Counted from the stretch's first letter, positions 26,175-35,065 are shown. The stretch is DNA of 64,000 nt from Leifsonia poae (GCF_027921845.1 NZ_BSEN01000012.1:1-64000), one strand, 5' to 3'. Made by a program: numbers and translations. Notes: generated by a model not told the origin, from the letters alone.

Positions 26175-26630
26175 TCAACCTGAGCGCGATGCCGGCGAAC
26201 GGCCGTCCCTTTCGGGCTGCAGCCCGCTCCTGCCAACGGACCGCGCAGCACTCAGGAGTCGCACCAGCACGTAGCCGAGCACGGCTCCGACGGTGTTCGT
26301 CAGGATGTCGTTGACGTCGCTCACCCGGCCGATCCGGGCGACGTACTGGGTGGTCTCGATCGCCACCGAGCCGAGAAAGCCGACGATGAGTGACGACGGC
26401 CAGCCCGCGCCGGCGAGGGCCAGCAGGATTCCGGCGGGAAGGAACATGATCACATTGGCGACATCATCCCGGGTGAGCCGATGGCCGAGCTGCAGGTTGA
26501 CCGTGCTCCCGGTGCCATGCGAGAAGCCCACGGTGAGCACCATCACCACGAGCAGCCAGCCCGCACCGGCCACGGTGAGGAGCCACCGGTTCCGGACGAG
26601 TGCTCGATGTGCCGTGGGAGGGATGCGCAT
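26175..26630 (-). CDS. VanZ-like membrane protein
   Basis: 151 aa with membrane spans at about residues 15-38, 60-75, 80-98 and 105-125. The VanZ-family signature is visible: VNLQLGHRLTRDDVANVIMFLPAGILLAL and VAIETTQYVARIGRVSDVNDILTNTVGAVLGY. VanZ proteins are associated with glycopeptide tolerance and with cell-envelope homeostasis, but most genomic copies have no known function. It is a single gene, convergent with the sigma factor gene. Confidence 0.8.
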   Translation of the reverse strand: MRIPPTAHRALVRNRWLLTVAGAGWLLVVMVLTVGFSHGTGSTVNLQLGHRLTRDDVANVIMFLPAGILLALAGAGWPSSLIVGFLGSVAIETTQYVARIGRVSDVNDILTNTVGAVLGYVLVRLLSAARSVGRSGLQPERDGRSPASRSG

Positions 26631-26815
26631 TCATCCAGATCACCAGGGATGCGCCGCGCGCACATCCGCCACGAGACGGCCGCCGCTCCGTCGGAGGGAT
26701 GACATCGCAGAAGGGGCCCGGTGGCGGGACGTACTGCGCAGCGAAAGGCCGCGAAGTGGGCCGGTGCGGGTGGTGGGTGCACCAGTATCGACCACATCAT
26801 GCCCGAGCCATTTGA

Positions 26816-27352
26816 TTAGCGCGAGTCGTCGGAATCTGCTGGCGTGAGCTGTAGTCGGGACCGGAGTCGACGCTCAATTGCCCGAACAGCCGTCAAGCTC
26901 AGATCGGAAGTGAAATACCAGAGCGCGCGCATAGGGGTGAGGCGAAGTACTCGCGGTCGAGGATCGCCGCGAAATTCGATTTTCATGACGGAGATCCTCC
27001 CCGCACCCGATCGTTTCTGTAGGACAGACAACGAGGCAATGTCTCCCGATCCAATTCTCCTGACAATCGTCGGGGCCCATCGTGCTCGCCAGACCAAGAG
27101 TTCGCCGTCACCGATCTCCAAAACGCCCACCGTGGGCAGTATGGGCTGAACGGCAACCTCTGGACGTATTGCCTCCCACGTCGAGCCGTCAGCTCGGAAG
27201 AATATGAGATCGCTGCCGGGGCGAAGACCTCGAACCTTTGTCCATTGGCGTCGCAAGTAGCTGCTCCAACCAATAAGGGCCATCCCGAGAAGCGCGACCG
27301 AGATAGCGATCGCGAGCAGCAAGGTGAAGAGCGACGTCGCCTCACTACGCAT
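26816..27352 (-). CDS. Hypothetical single-span membrane protein
   Basis: 178 aa protein not recognised. It has one N-terminal membrane span (about 5-27, SLFTLLLAIAISVALLG) followed by a soluble part with alternating strands (DLIFFRADGSTWEAI, VGVLEIGDGELLVWRARWA) that could be a PH-like or small beta-domain. The base composition is visibly lower in G+C than the surroundings and codons such as AGA, ATA and TTG are used more. This suggests recent acquisition or weak expression. It is flanked by a 185-bp and a 120-bp empty spacer. Confidence 0.55.
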   Translation of the reverse strand: MRSEATSLFTLLLAIAISVALLGMALIGWSSYLRRQWTKVRGLRPGSDLIFFRADGSTWEAIRPEVAVQPILPTVGVLEIGDGELLVWRARWAPTIVRRIGSGDIASLSVLQKRSGAGRISVMKIEFRGDPRPRVLRLTPMRALWYFTSDLSLTAVRAIERRLRSRLQLTPADSDDSR

Positions 27353-27472
27353 GGTTTCGTTCCGCCTTAAGTGAGTAGCCGGGGACGTGGCACCAGTCGC
27401 CTGGCCGCCACCCTTGCACATGATGTCGGGTCAGCGCATGTTCGGCGAGACCGATCCGCGGAGCAGGCCGAG

Positions 27473-28504
27473 TCAGGCGCGGGCGACCCGCAACTGCGTC
27501 GGCATCTCGATCTCGTGCGCGGGCGCATCCGGTGTCTCGAGCAACCGCGTGAAGAGCAGGTGCGCGGCCTGCCGCCCGAGCTCGCGCGGATCGTGGTCGA
27601 CGACCGTCACCGGCACCGGCATCAGCTCGGCGAGCTCGAAGTCGTCGAAGCTGACGATGGACGGCCGCATCGCATCCGGGTCCTGTCGCAGCCGCGCGGC
27701 GATCGCCTGCAGCGCGCCGATGGAATTGCGGTTGTTGGCGCTGAAGATTGCGGTCGGCGGTTCGGCGAGGTCGAGCAGCGCGCGCATCGCCGCGCTCGCG
27801 GTCTCCGCATCCTGCTGCCCGCGGCGCACCAGCTCGGGGTCGAGCGGGATGCCGCGGTCGGCCAGCGCGCGCTGGTACCCCTCGAACCGGCGCTGTCCCG
27901 TGAAGACGCTCGTCACATTGCCGAGGTACGCCACGCGGGTGTGGCCGGCGTCGAGCAGCGTGGACGTGCCCCGGTACGCGCCGCCGATGTCGTCGAGCAC
28001 GACCGCATCGGCCGTCACCCCGGGCACCGTGCGCGACGCGAGCACCAAAGGCGTGTCACGCAGCGATTCACGCTGCAGATGCGCGTCGTCACCGCCGGAG
28101 GGCACGACAATCAGGCCCTCGACCTGGCGCCCGATGAAATCGGCGATGAGCTGTCGCTCGCGCACGACATCCTCGCCGGTGTTGCCGAGGACGATCCGGC
28201 GGCCGAACTGGAAGGCGATCTCTTCGACCCCCAGCGCGAAGTTGCCGTAGTACGGGTTGCCGAGATTCGTGATGGCTACGCCCACCAGTCCACTGGCTTG
28301 ACCGGGCCGGATGCTCCGCGCGTTCTCGTTGCGGTGGTAGCCGAGCGCGTGCACCGCCTCGAACACGCGATCCTGCACGTCGGGACGCACGTTCTTGCCG
28401 CCGGCGAGCGTGCGCGAGACGGTCATCGGGCTGACGCCGGCGAGAGCGGCGACCTCTTTGATCGTCGGTTGCCTGGCCGCGCCGCTCAGCGGAGTCGTGG
28501 TCAT
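27473..28504 (-). CDS. LacI-family transcriptional regulator
   Basis: 343 aa. The N-terminal LacI helix-turn-helix is TIKEVAALAGVSPMTVSRTL (about 13-32), followed by the hinge helix and a periplasmic-binding-protein-like sugar-sensing core (LVGVAITNLGNPYYGNFALGV, PPTAIFSANNRNSIGALQAI). The ATG at 28502-28504 has GAGGAG upstream. It is divergent from the secreted DUF4185-like gene, and the shared intergenic region carries the third copy of the TTGGTAWCGWTACCAW-type palindrome. It is therefore the probable regulator of the sugar ABC, ROK/ManA and DUF4185 genes. Confidence 0.9.
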   Translation of the reverse strand: MTTTPLSGAARQPTIKEVAALAGVSPMTVSRTLAGGKNVRPDVQDRVFEAVHALGYHRNENARSIRPGQASGLVGVAITNLGNPYYGNFALGVEEIAFQFGRRIVLGNTGEDVVRERQLIADFIGRQVEGLIVVPSGGDDAHLQRESLRDTPLVLASRTVPGVTADAVVLDDIGGAYRGTSTLLDAGHTRVAYLGNVTSVFTGQRRFEGYQRALADRGIPLDPELVRRGQQDAETASAAMRALLDLAEPPTAIFSANNRNSIGALQAIAARLRQDPDAMRPSIVSFDDFELAELMPVPVTVVDHDPRELGRQAAHLLFTRLLETPDAPAHEIEMPTQLRVARA

Positions 28505-28616
28505 GCTCGCTCCTCGTCTTGACCGGCCGCACGGGTCGGGACTCAACCTACTACGGCGCGCATGTTCCGCTCGGATTGCTGTACAGCGCCGCCGCATCGG
28601 TGTAGCTTGACCGTCA

Positions 28617-28632
28617 TTGGTAACGATATCAG
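28617..28632. promoter_or_regulatory. LacI-type operator (divergent lacI/DUF4185 region)
   Basis: TTGGTAACGATATCAG matches the other two sites at the left half and centre, with a degenerate right half. A further TTCGTTATC half-site follows at 28634-28642. It lies 66 bp upstream of the secreted protein gene and 113 bp upstream of the regulator gene. Confidence 0.65.
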
Positions 28633-28697
28633 TTTCGTTATCGCACTGGACAGCGCCGTCCGAGCATCCGGGCGGCCGATCTGACGATCGGAGAGAC

Positions 28698-29882
28698 ATG
28701 ACCTTCCATCGCGCCCGGCTCCGCGCCGCGACCGCCCTCCTCCTCGGCGGGGCGCTCGCCGCCGCCGCACCCCTCGCGGCGTCTGCGTCGCCCGCCCACT
28801 CGGCGCCGGCGCCCACCAACGCGGCACCGGCGCACACCTCCTCCGCGCAACCGGATGGCCGCCACGGCGGCACCGAGACGATCACCACGAAGGCGACCGT
28901 CGACCAGCCGCTCACCCGAACGTTCGGGCACTACGGAGACACGGCCGGGCGCTGGACCGGCGCCGACTCCGCCTACAGCGTGCCGCTCCCCGGCGGCGCG
29001 ACCGCCTGGCTCTACTCCGACACCTTCCTCGGCACCGTGAACGCCGATCACTCCCGGCCGACCGATTCGCCGTTCATCCACAACTCGATCGTCGTCGAGC
29101 GCCACGGAAAGCTGACCACGTACACGGGCGGCACGGCGACGGCACCCGAATCGCTGGTGCGCGTGCCCGGCGGAGACGAGAACCAGGACTGGTACTGGTT
29201 CGGCGACGGCACCGTCGAGGGGAACCACCTGCGCGTCTCGCTGCTCGAGTTCGCCAAGACCGGAACCGGACCGTTCGACTTCGCCTTCCAGCGCACGGCG
29301 GTCGCCTCGTTCTCGCTGCCGAGCATGCGGTTCGAAGGCATCACGCAGCGACCCGCCGGAACCGTGCAGTGGGGCTCGGCGATCTACGAAGACGGCGAGT
29401 ATACGTACGTCTACGGCGTCGAAGACCTGCAGTCGACCAAGTACCTGCACGTCTCGCGGGTGCGCAGCGGTCATCTCACCACCGGCACCCGGCAGTACTG
29501 GACCGGCAGCGGATGGTCGACCGACGAGTCGTCGTCGGCCCGCGTGATGGACGGGGTCGCCAACGAGTTCAGCGTGACGAAGTTCCAGGGGAAGTACACG
29601 CTGGTGACCGGCGACTCGACCGAAGCCCTGAGCGCCAAGATCGTGATGTACCGCGGCGACTCGCTCACGGGACCGTTCCTGAACAAGACCGTGCTCTACA
29701 CGACCCCCGAGACGTCGGGCAACGTCTTCACCTACAACGCGAAAGCGCACCCGGAGCTGGGCGACCGCGACACCCTGCTCGTCACTTACAACGTGAACAG
29801 CTTCGACACGGCCGACGTGTACGCGAACGTCGACAACTACCGGCCGCGTTACATCGACGTGGATGTGCGCATCCGGCACTAG
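28698..29882 (+). CDS. Secreted DUF4185/DUF5005-like beta-propeller protein
   Basis: 394 aa exported protein. The signal peptide covers roughly residues 1-31 (RARLRAATALLLGGALAAAA, with ASA-like cleavage), then a Pro/Ala/Ser linker to about residue 55. The mature part has repeated blade-like strands (WLYSDTFLG, HNSIVVERHGKL, DWYWFGDGTVEGNHLRV, YVYGVEDLQSTKYLHVSRV), characteristic of five-bladed propellers related to glycoside hydrolases. The starting ATG has GGAGAG upstream. Its promoter region holds a LacI operator, so it probably acts outside the cell on the same carbohydrate that the ABC transporter imports. Confidence 0.6.
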   Translation: MTFHRARLRAATALLLGGALAAAAPLAASASPAHSAPAPTNAAPAHTSSAQPDGRHGGTETITTKATVDQPLTRTFGHYGDTAGRWTGADSAYSVPLPGGATAWLYSDTFLGTVNADHSRPTDSPFIHNSIVVERHGKLTTYTGGTATAPESLVRVPGGDENQDWYWFGDGTVEGNHLRVSLLEFAKTGTGPFDFAFQRTAVASFSLPSMRFEGITQRPAGTVQWGSAIYEDGEYTYVYGVEDLQSTKYLHVSRVRSGHLTTGTRQYWTGSGWSTDESSSARVMDGVANEFSVTKFQGKYTLVTGDSTEALSAKIVMYRGDSLTGPFLNKTVLYTTPETSGNVFTYNAKAHPELGDRDTLLVTYNVNSFDTADVYANVDNYRPRYIDVDVRIRH

Positions 29883-29896
29883 TCGAGTCGCCCAGA

Positions 29897-29943
29897 GGTG
29901 CCGAATGTCGCTCATTCGCTCGGAATGAGCGACATTCGGCACC
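29897..29943. repeat. 21-bp perfect palindrome between convergent genes
   Basis: The arms 29897-29917 and 29923-29943 are perfectly complementary with a 5-nt loop. It sits 15 nt after the DUF4185-like stop and 46 nt before the end of the convergent membrane protein gene, so it can act as a bidirectional terminator although it lacks a U-tract. The arm sequence is related to the palindrome at 62626-62680, which suggests a dispersed repeat family. Confidence 0.75.
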
Positions 29944-29988
29944 GCTCGCGCCCAACGCTAGGCCGACGCTAGGCCGACGAGCGGCCCG

Positions 29989-30630
29989 CTAGGCCGGGCG
30001 CACCGGACGGAAGCGGCTCTCCTGGTACGCGATGGCCAGTCCGAGGAAGAGCAGCCCGCACAGCACGCCGATCACCACGGACAGCTCATCGGTGGCGATC
30101 GCGGTGCTCGCGACGATGAACGCGGTCGTCGCGCCGCCCAGCACGGCGTTGACGACGGCGATCATCGTCGCTGTCGTGAAGAGGAACGAGCGCGCGCGGT
30201 AGCGAACGCCCAGCGTTCCCGTCGTGGCGTCCTCCAGCGGAAAGTACTCAGCCGCGCTGCGGGTGAGGCCGGCGTAGTACCGCCGGATCTTCTCGATGCG
30301 GCGCTGCGCAACGATCGATTCGATCGCCGTGTCGATGAGTCTCACGAGTGTGAACCAGCCGAGCACGAACACCGTCGGAAAGAGCGTGCACGCCAGCACG
30401 ATCAGCGTCTTCGGCGAGCTCCCGGCGAACCCGATCGCCACCAGGCAGCTCGAGAGGGAGGCCAGGTAGATGGACGCGCGGCTTCCGCTCTCGCTGATCG
30501 TCGCACCGGCGGCCGACTGCAGCACGAAGTGCTCGGTCACGAGGGCGCTCATGAGCGCGCCGTCGACGGCCGGGCTCTCGCTGCGGTCGGTGGTCGCCTC
30601 CGTCGTGTCGGTGCTCGTCGTGTCGGTCAT
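29989..30630 (-). CDS. Hypothetical multi-span membrane protein
   Basis: 213 aa. A Thr/Asp-rich hydrophilic N-terminus (first about 25 residues) is followed by membrane spans near 55-72, 78-98, 150-175 and 180-200. The loop between spans 2 and 3 is strongly charged (AQRRIEKIRRYYAGLTRSAAEYFP). No family is recognised. The ATG overlaps the upstream alpha/beta hydrolase stop as ATGA, so it is probably cotranscribed from the sigma-type promoter at 32387-32413. Confidence 0.6.
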   Translation of the reverse strand: MTDTTSTDTTEATTDRSESPAVDGALMSALVTEHFVLQSAAGATISESGSRASIYLASLSSCLVAIGFAGSSPKTLIVLACTLFPTVFVLGWFTLVRLIDTAIESIVAQRRIEKIRRYYAGLTRSAAEYFPLEDATTGTLGVRYRARSFLFTTATMIAVVNAVLGGATTAFIVASTAIATDELSVVIGVLCGLLFLGLAIAYQESRFRPVRPA

Positions 30631-31538
30631 GCGAGCGTCCCCACATCGATGACCGCCTGCGCGAACGCGTCCGGCGCCTCCTGCGGCAGGTTGTGACCGG
30701 CGTGGGGCACCTGACGGTGCACGCGCGGCCCGGTGAAGTGCGCGGCACTCGCGGTGCCGTCGGTCGCGGGGAAGTTGCCGTCCGCCATCCCGTCGAGCGT
30801 GATCGTCGGAACGGCGATCGGCGGGGAGGCGGCCAGCAGCCCCTCGAGCGCGTCGTACCCGGGAGCACCGGGCGCCGCGCCGAGACGATGCCGGTACGAG
30901 TGGATCACGACGTCGACGTAGTCGGGGTTGGCGAACGACGCACTCACGCGCTCGAGTTCGTCGTCGCTGAACGCCCACTCGGGTGAGTTGCGACGCCAGA
31001 TGACCTCGGCGACCTCCCGGGGATGCGCCGCCAGACCGGCACGTCCGCGTTCGGTGAGGAAGTAGAAGAAGTACCAGAAGCCGGCCTCCAGCGCGGGCGC
31101 CAACGGCCGGCCGGATGCGGCGATGTCCTGGATCAGATAGCCGTTCACCGACACCAGCCCGCTCACGCGTTCCGGCCGCAGCGCGGCGGCGACGCACGCC
31201 GCCCGGCCACCCCAGTCGTACCCGGCCAGGGTCGCGCGCGGGATGTCCAGCGCATCCAGCAGCTCGATGACATCGGCCCCGAGGGCGGCCTGCTGGCCCG
31301 ACCGCGGCGCTGCGTCATCCAGGAACCGCGTCGGACCGTGACCGCGCAGATAGGGCACGATCACCCGATGGCCGCGGGCGGCGAGGGCGGGCGCGACGTC
31401 GCGATAGCTGCCGACGTCGTAGGGGAAACCGTGGAGCAGGATCACCGGCGCACCGCCCGGTTCCCCGAGTTCGTGATACCCGACATCCAGGGCCGTGGTC
31501 GTGAGGTGCCTCACCGGACCGAGCGGGTCGCTGTTCAT
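30627..31538 (-). CDS. Alpha/beta hydrolase (epoxide hydrolase/haloalkane dehalogenase-like)
   Basis: 303 aa. The oxyanion motif is HGFPYD (36-41), the nucleophile elbow GYDWGG has Asp108 rather than Ser, as in epoxide hydrolases and dehalogenases, and the catalytic His is in PHAGHNLPQ near residue 288. No signal peptide is present. The ATG is at 31536-31538. It lies 76 nt after another alpha/beta hydrolase gene and is coupled to a membrane protein gene. An aspartyl nucleophile suggests hydrolysis of an epoxide or related reactive compound, in line with a stress regulon. Confidence 0.8.
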   Translation of the reverse strand: MNSDPLGPVRHLTTTALDVGYHELGEPGGAPVILLHGFPYDVGSYRDVAPALAARGHRVIVPYLRGHGPTRFLDDAAPRSGQQAALGADVIELLDALDIPRATLAGYDWGGRAACVAAALRPERVSGLVSVNGYLIQDIAASGRPLAPALEAGFWYFFYFLTERGRAGLAAHPREVAEVIWRRNSPEWAFSDDELERVSASFANPDYVDVVIHSYRHRLGAAPGAPGYDALEGLLAASPPIAVPTITLDGMADGNFPATDGTASAAHFTGPRVHRQVPHAGHNLPQEAPDAFAQAVIDVGTLA

Positions 31539-31614
31539 GTCATCGTTCCGTTCTGTGCGATCGGCGGGGCCCCCGCCACGTGTGCGCCGAGGACCCCACC
31601 GGGCTTCTGTGATG

Positions 31615-32346
31615 TCAGGCGGACACCGGGGCGAGGGCCGAGACGGCCTCGAGGATGGACTCGGCCACGGCATCCGGTCGGGACACGCTGATCGCGTGCG
31701 ACGCTCCGGCGACCTCACGGGTCCCCCGCGACGACGCGCGTTCTGCTCCGACGCGGTGCACGGCGACGGGGATGTTGAGGTCCTCGTCACTGAAGACGAA
31801 CCACGACGGCGCCGTGCGCCAGGCCGGCACCTCCGCGGGGAGCGGCTCGGTCAGGGCTGCCTGCGTGACCGGACGCTGCGTGGCGGCCATCAGGGCGGCC
31901 TGGGCGGCGGGCACGTCGGCGGCGAACTGGTGGTTGAACAGCTCGGGCCGGATCACGAACTCGTCGCCGCCGGTCGAGACCGGATAGGCGGTGAGCGCAT
32001 CTCCGAGGGTGCTGCCCGGCAGGCTGGTCGAGAGATCGAAGGCGGTGTCTCCGTGATCGGGAACGAAGGCGTTGACGTACACGAGGCCCACCACGGCGTC
32101 GTTCGCCGCGCCTGCCTCGGTGATCACGAAGCCGCCGTACGAGTGCCCGACGAGCACGACCGGGCGTCCGATGCCGGCGATCACGTCGCGAACGTAGGCG
32201 GCGTCGGTCGCGACGCTCCGCAGCGGGTTGGCCGCGGCGACGACCTCGACGCCCTGCTGCTGGAGTCTCTCGATGACGCCGTTCCAGCTGGAGGCGTCGG
32301 CGAATGCCCCGTGCACGAGCACGACGGCGGGTTTCTGGTCATTCAT
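31615..32346 (-). CDS. Alpha/beta hydrolase
   Basis: 243 aa serine-type alpha/beta hydrolase of the EstC/salicylate-esterase-like group. It starts directly with the first strand PAVVLVHGAFADASSW (oxyanion loop), with the nucleophile Ser69 in GHSYGG and a catalytic His in GASHAISVSRP near the end. No export signal. A TGTCACA/CGGTC-type promoter (here CGTCACA) is about 40-65 bp upstream of the ATG, making it the first gene of a three-gene unit in the putative ECF41 regulon. Confidence 0.85.
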   Translation of the reverse strand: MNDQKPAVVLVHGAFADASSWNGVIERLQQQGVEVVAAANPLRSVATDAAYVRDVIAGIGRPVVLVGHSYGGFVITEAGAANDAVVGLVYVNAFVPDHGDTAFDLSTSLPGSTLGDALTAYPVSTGGDEFVIRPELFNHQFAADVPAAQAALMAATQRPVTQAALTEPLPAEVPAWRTAPSWFVFSDEDLNIPVAVHRVGAERASSRGTREVAGASHAISVSRPDAVAESILEAVSALAPVSA

Positions 32347-32386
32347 GTTCTGCTCCTTTTCCGAGCTGCTCAGCTCTGCCAGCTAT

Positions 32387-32413
32387 GACCGGATGGACGC
32401 CCCGGATGTGACG
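32387..32413 (-). promoter_or_regulatory. ECF41-type promoter P4 (alpha/beta hydrolase unit)
   Basis: Read on the minus strand: CGTCACA, 15 nt, CGGTC, followed by ATAGCTGG. The same arrangement and spacing are found at 35018, 38480 and 40282. The first base of the -35 element differs (C for T). The element ends about 40 bp before the ATG at 32346. Confidence 0.75.
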
Positions 32414-32432
32414 GTCGCGGCGCGACGGCGAC

Positions 32433-34178
32433 CTACTCGACGAGCTTTCCAGCGGTCGACACGTCGCGGATGAGGGCGGCGATCTCCTCCGGAACGGGCG
32501 GGATCTGCTCGTGGGCGATGCGCCCGGGCCCCGACCAGACGAGGTTGACCCGGAGTGTGTCGTCGAGCGCCGGGAAGTCGGACCGGTTGTGCGCCCCGCG
32601 CGTCTCGCGGCGTTCGAGGGCGGCCTCGATCGTCGCCCTGGCCGCGAGCGCTGCCGACTTGAGGTCGAAGGCGTGGGCGAGGTCCTGGTAGCCCGCGATA
32701 TCCGGATGCACGCCGATGTCGCGCATCCGTGTCTCGATCTCCGCGAGTTCGGCGAGCCCGGCGCGCAGTCCGGCCTCGTCGCGCACGACTCCCGCGTGCT
32801 CCGTCATCGTGTTGCGGATGGCACGCTGCAGCGCTCGCACGTTCTCGGCGCCGTCGCTGCCCAGCAACCCGTCGACCTCCGCGCGCGCCTGCTCGACAGC
32901 GGTCTCCGACCGCCTCTGCGCCGGGAGGTGCTCCGAGTAGGCGGCCGCCGCGGCGCCGACGATCCGGCCGTAGACGAGCAGCTCGATGAGGGAGTTGCCG
33001 CCGAGCCGGTTCGCGCCGTGCAGGCCGCTCGACGCCTCGCCGATCGCGTACAGCCCCTCGACATCGGTGCGATGGTCGTCGGGCCGCACCCACACCCCGC
33101 CCATCGAGTAGTGCGCGGTCGGGGCGATCTCGATCGGGTCCGTGGTGATGTCGAGCATCTGCAGCTCGAGCAGGGTCTGATAGACGCGCGGCAGCCGCTG
33201 CATGATCGTCTCGCGCGGCAGGTGCGAGACGTCGAGCCAGACGCCGCCGTTCGGCGTCCCGCGCCCCTCCTTGATCTCGGTGTACGCGGCCAGGGCCACC
33301 CGATCCCTGGTCGAGAGCTCCATGCGTTCCGGGTCGTACCTGGCCATGAAGCGTTCGCCGAGCGCGTTGCGCAGGATCCCGCCCTCACCGCGGGCGGCCT
33401 CGGAGACCAGCGTTCCTGCGGCGTTCTCCGGTTCGATGAGGCCGGACGGATGGAACTGCACCAGTTCCGGGTCCCGGATGCGCCCTCCCGCCTCGACCGC
33501 GAGCCGCCACGAATCGCCCGTGTTCTCATCCCGGCGCGACGAAGTGCGGCGCCAGATGCGGTTGTGACCGCCCGCGGCCAGGATCACCGCGTCGGCGGTG
33601 AAGACGTGACGCGTGCCGGTCTCGACATCGAACCCGTAGGCGCCGAACACCGTGTTGTCCGTCACGAGCAAGCGAGTGATGTACACCGTGTCGAGGATCG
33701 GTATCTCCAGCTGCGCGGCGCGGTTCACCAACGTGCGCTGGATCTCCAGCCCGGTGTAGTCGCCCGCGAACGCCGTGCGGCGGTAGGTGTGCGCGCCGAA
33801 GAAGCGCTGGGAGATCCTCCCGTCCTCCTCGCGTGCGAACGGCATCCCGTAGTTCACGAGGTCGTCGATCCCGCGTTCGGCTCCCCTGGCTACGATCTCC
33901 ACGGTGTGGGGATTCGCCAGGAAATAGCTCTCCTTGATCGTGTCGGCCGCGTGCTGCTGCCATGAATCGCCGGCATCCATCGTGCCGAGGGCAGCGTTGA
34001 TGCCGCCGGCGGCGAGCGACGTGTGGGCGTCGGACTTCGACCGCTTTCCGACCACCACCACATCACCGCCGCGTTCGGCGATCTCGATGGCGGCACGGAG
34101 GCCGGAGCCTCCGGAACCGATCACCAGCACGGAGGTCGCGATCCGTTTCTCCGTCGGTGCCGCGTGCATGTCGTTCAC
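32433..34178 (-). CDS. Stand-alone succinate dehydrogenase/fumarate reductase-type flavoprotein
   Basis: 581 aa flavoprotein of the SdhA/FrdA/NadB superfamily. The FAD motif GSGGSGLRAA starts at about residue 21, and His52 in DAHTSLAAGG occupies the covalent-FAD histidine position of SdhA/FrdA, which L-aspartate oxidase lacks. The capping-domain and active-site phrases QFHPSGLIEP, EAARGEGGILRN, TAHYSMGGVWV and LHGANRLGGNSLIELLVYG are intact. No SdhB, SdhC or SdhD homologue is present nearby, so it must use another electron partner. It follows an NmrA-like gene by 33 nt and is probably transcribed from the ECF41-type promoter at 35018-35044. NadB-like activity remains an alternative. Confidence 0.8.
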   Translation of the reverse strand: MNDMHAAPTEKRIATSVLVIGSGGSGLRAAIEIAERGGDVVVVGKRSKSDAHTSLAAGGINAALGTMDAGDSWQQHAADTIKESYFLANPHTVEIVARGAERGIDDLVNYGMPFAREEDGRISQRFFGAHTYRRTAFAGDYTGLEIQRTLVNRAAQLEIPILDTVYITRLLVTDNTVFGAYGFDVETGTRHVFTADAVILAAGGHNRIWRRTSSRRDENTGDSWRLAVEAGGRIRDPELVQFHPSGLIEPENAAGTLVSEAARGEGGILRNALGERFMARYDPERMELSTRDRVALAAYTEIKEGRGTPNGGVWLDVSHLPRETIMQRLPRVYQTLLELQMLDITTDPIEIAPTAHYSMGGVWVRPDDHRTDVEGLYAIGEASSGLHGANRLGGNSLIELLVYGRIVGAAAAAYSEHLPAQRRSETAVEQARAEVDGLLGSDGAENVRALQRAIRNTMTEHAGVVRDEAGLRAGLAELAEIETRMRDIGVHPDIAGYQDLAHAFDLKSAALAARATIEAALERRETRGAHNRSDFPALDDTLRVNLVWSGPGRIAHEQIPPVPEEIAALIRDVSTAGKLVE

Positions 34179-34211
34179 AGGTGTTCTGCCCCTCTCATCA
34201 TTCCGGCGCGG

Positions 34212-34964
34212 TCAACGGACCGGCTCGAGCGCCAGCCACTCCTCGAACCGGGTGTCGTAGTGCGTCGCGAACTTTCCCGGGACGAGCTCGTTCTCGCTGA
34301 GCCGGGCTCCGAAGTAGGTCGCATCGGGGTCGGCGATCACGGTGCGCGCGTCGTTGCGGGCGCGCAGGCCGAGGCGGATGAGCTCGTCGAGTTGGAACTG
34401 CTCGGGCCCGGCCACCTCGACGATGCCGTTGAGCGGGCGGCCGACCGTGGCGCGGGCGACGGCGGTCGCCACGTCTTCGGCGGCCATGGGCTCGATCCTC
34501 ACCGGGGCGAGACGGACCGTGTCGCCCACCGTGGCGGCATCGGCGATCGATTTCACGAACTCGAAGAACTGCGTCGCGTGCACGATCGAGTACGGGATGC
34601 CCGCGTCTTCGATGAGCTGCTCCTGGGCGATCTTCGCCCGGAAGTACCCGCTGTCGGTCAGCCGCGAGGTGCCGACGACGGACAGGGCGACGTGGTGGCC
34701 GACGCCCGCGTCCTTCTCCGCCGCGAGCAGGTTGCGCGTCGACGTGGTGAAGAAGTTCATCACGGCGTCCTCGTCGAACGACGGCGAGTTGGACACATCC
34801 AGAACGACGGCGGCTCCGGCGAGCGCCTCGGCGAGCCCGTCTCCCGTGAGCGTGTCGACGCCCGACGCGGGCGAAGCCGCCACGGCTTCATGCCCCTGGG
34901 CGGTGAGCTGTGCGACGACCTTGGACCCGATCAGCCCGGTTCCCCCGATGACGACGATCTTCAT
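34212..34964 (-). CDS. NmrA/SDR-like NAD(P)-binding protein, copy 2
   Basis: 250 aa atypical SDR. The nucleotide-binding motif GGTGLIG is at residues 7-13, and FRAKIAQEQLI replaces the classical Tyr-x-x-x-Lys region. It is clearly paralogous to the protein at 39452-40222: the two share MKIVVIGGTGLIG, VDTxTGxGLA, NSPSF, GVGHHV, ATQFFEF and FEEWL. Its neighbour on the upstream side is an ECF41 C-terminal domain, and the other copy neighbours a full ECF41 gene. Proteins of this type are regular ECF41 partners (the epimerase class). The substrate is unknown. Confidence 0.85.
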   Translation of the reverse strand: MKIVVIGGTGLIGSKVVAQLTAQGHEAVAASPASGVDTLTGDGLAEALAGAAVVLDVSNSPSFDEDAVMNFFTTSTRNLLAAEKDAGVGHHVALSVVGTSRLTDSGYFRAKIAQEQLIEDAGIPYSIVHATQFFEFVKSIADAATVGDTVRLAPVRIEPMAAEDVATAVARATVGRPLNGIVEVAGPEQFQLDELIRLGLRARNDARTVIADPDATYFGARLSENELVPGKFATHYDTRFEEWLALEPVR

Positions 34965-35017
34965 GATCTCCCTTTCGTTGTGATGCCGGGCCTGACGATG
35001 CTCCGGCTACCAGCTAC

Positions 35018-35044
35018 GACCGGGCGTCGACGTCCGTTGTGACA
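35018..35044 (-). promoter_or_regulatory. ECF41-type promoter P3 (NmrA copy 2 and flavoprotein)
   Basis: On the minus strand TGTCACA, 15 nt, CGGTC, then GTAGCTGG. It ends about 54 bp upstream of the NmrA-like ATG at 34964 and overlaps only intergenic DNA. Confidence 0.8.
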
Positions 35045-35065
35045 TCGACCGCTCGATCACATGCA

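Noticed and set aside
32433-34178. L-aspartate oxidase (NadB)
   Set aside because: No nadA or nadC gene is nearby, and the SdhA/FrdA covalent-FAD histidine is present (His52), which NadB lacks. It is kept only as an alternative in the annotation.
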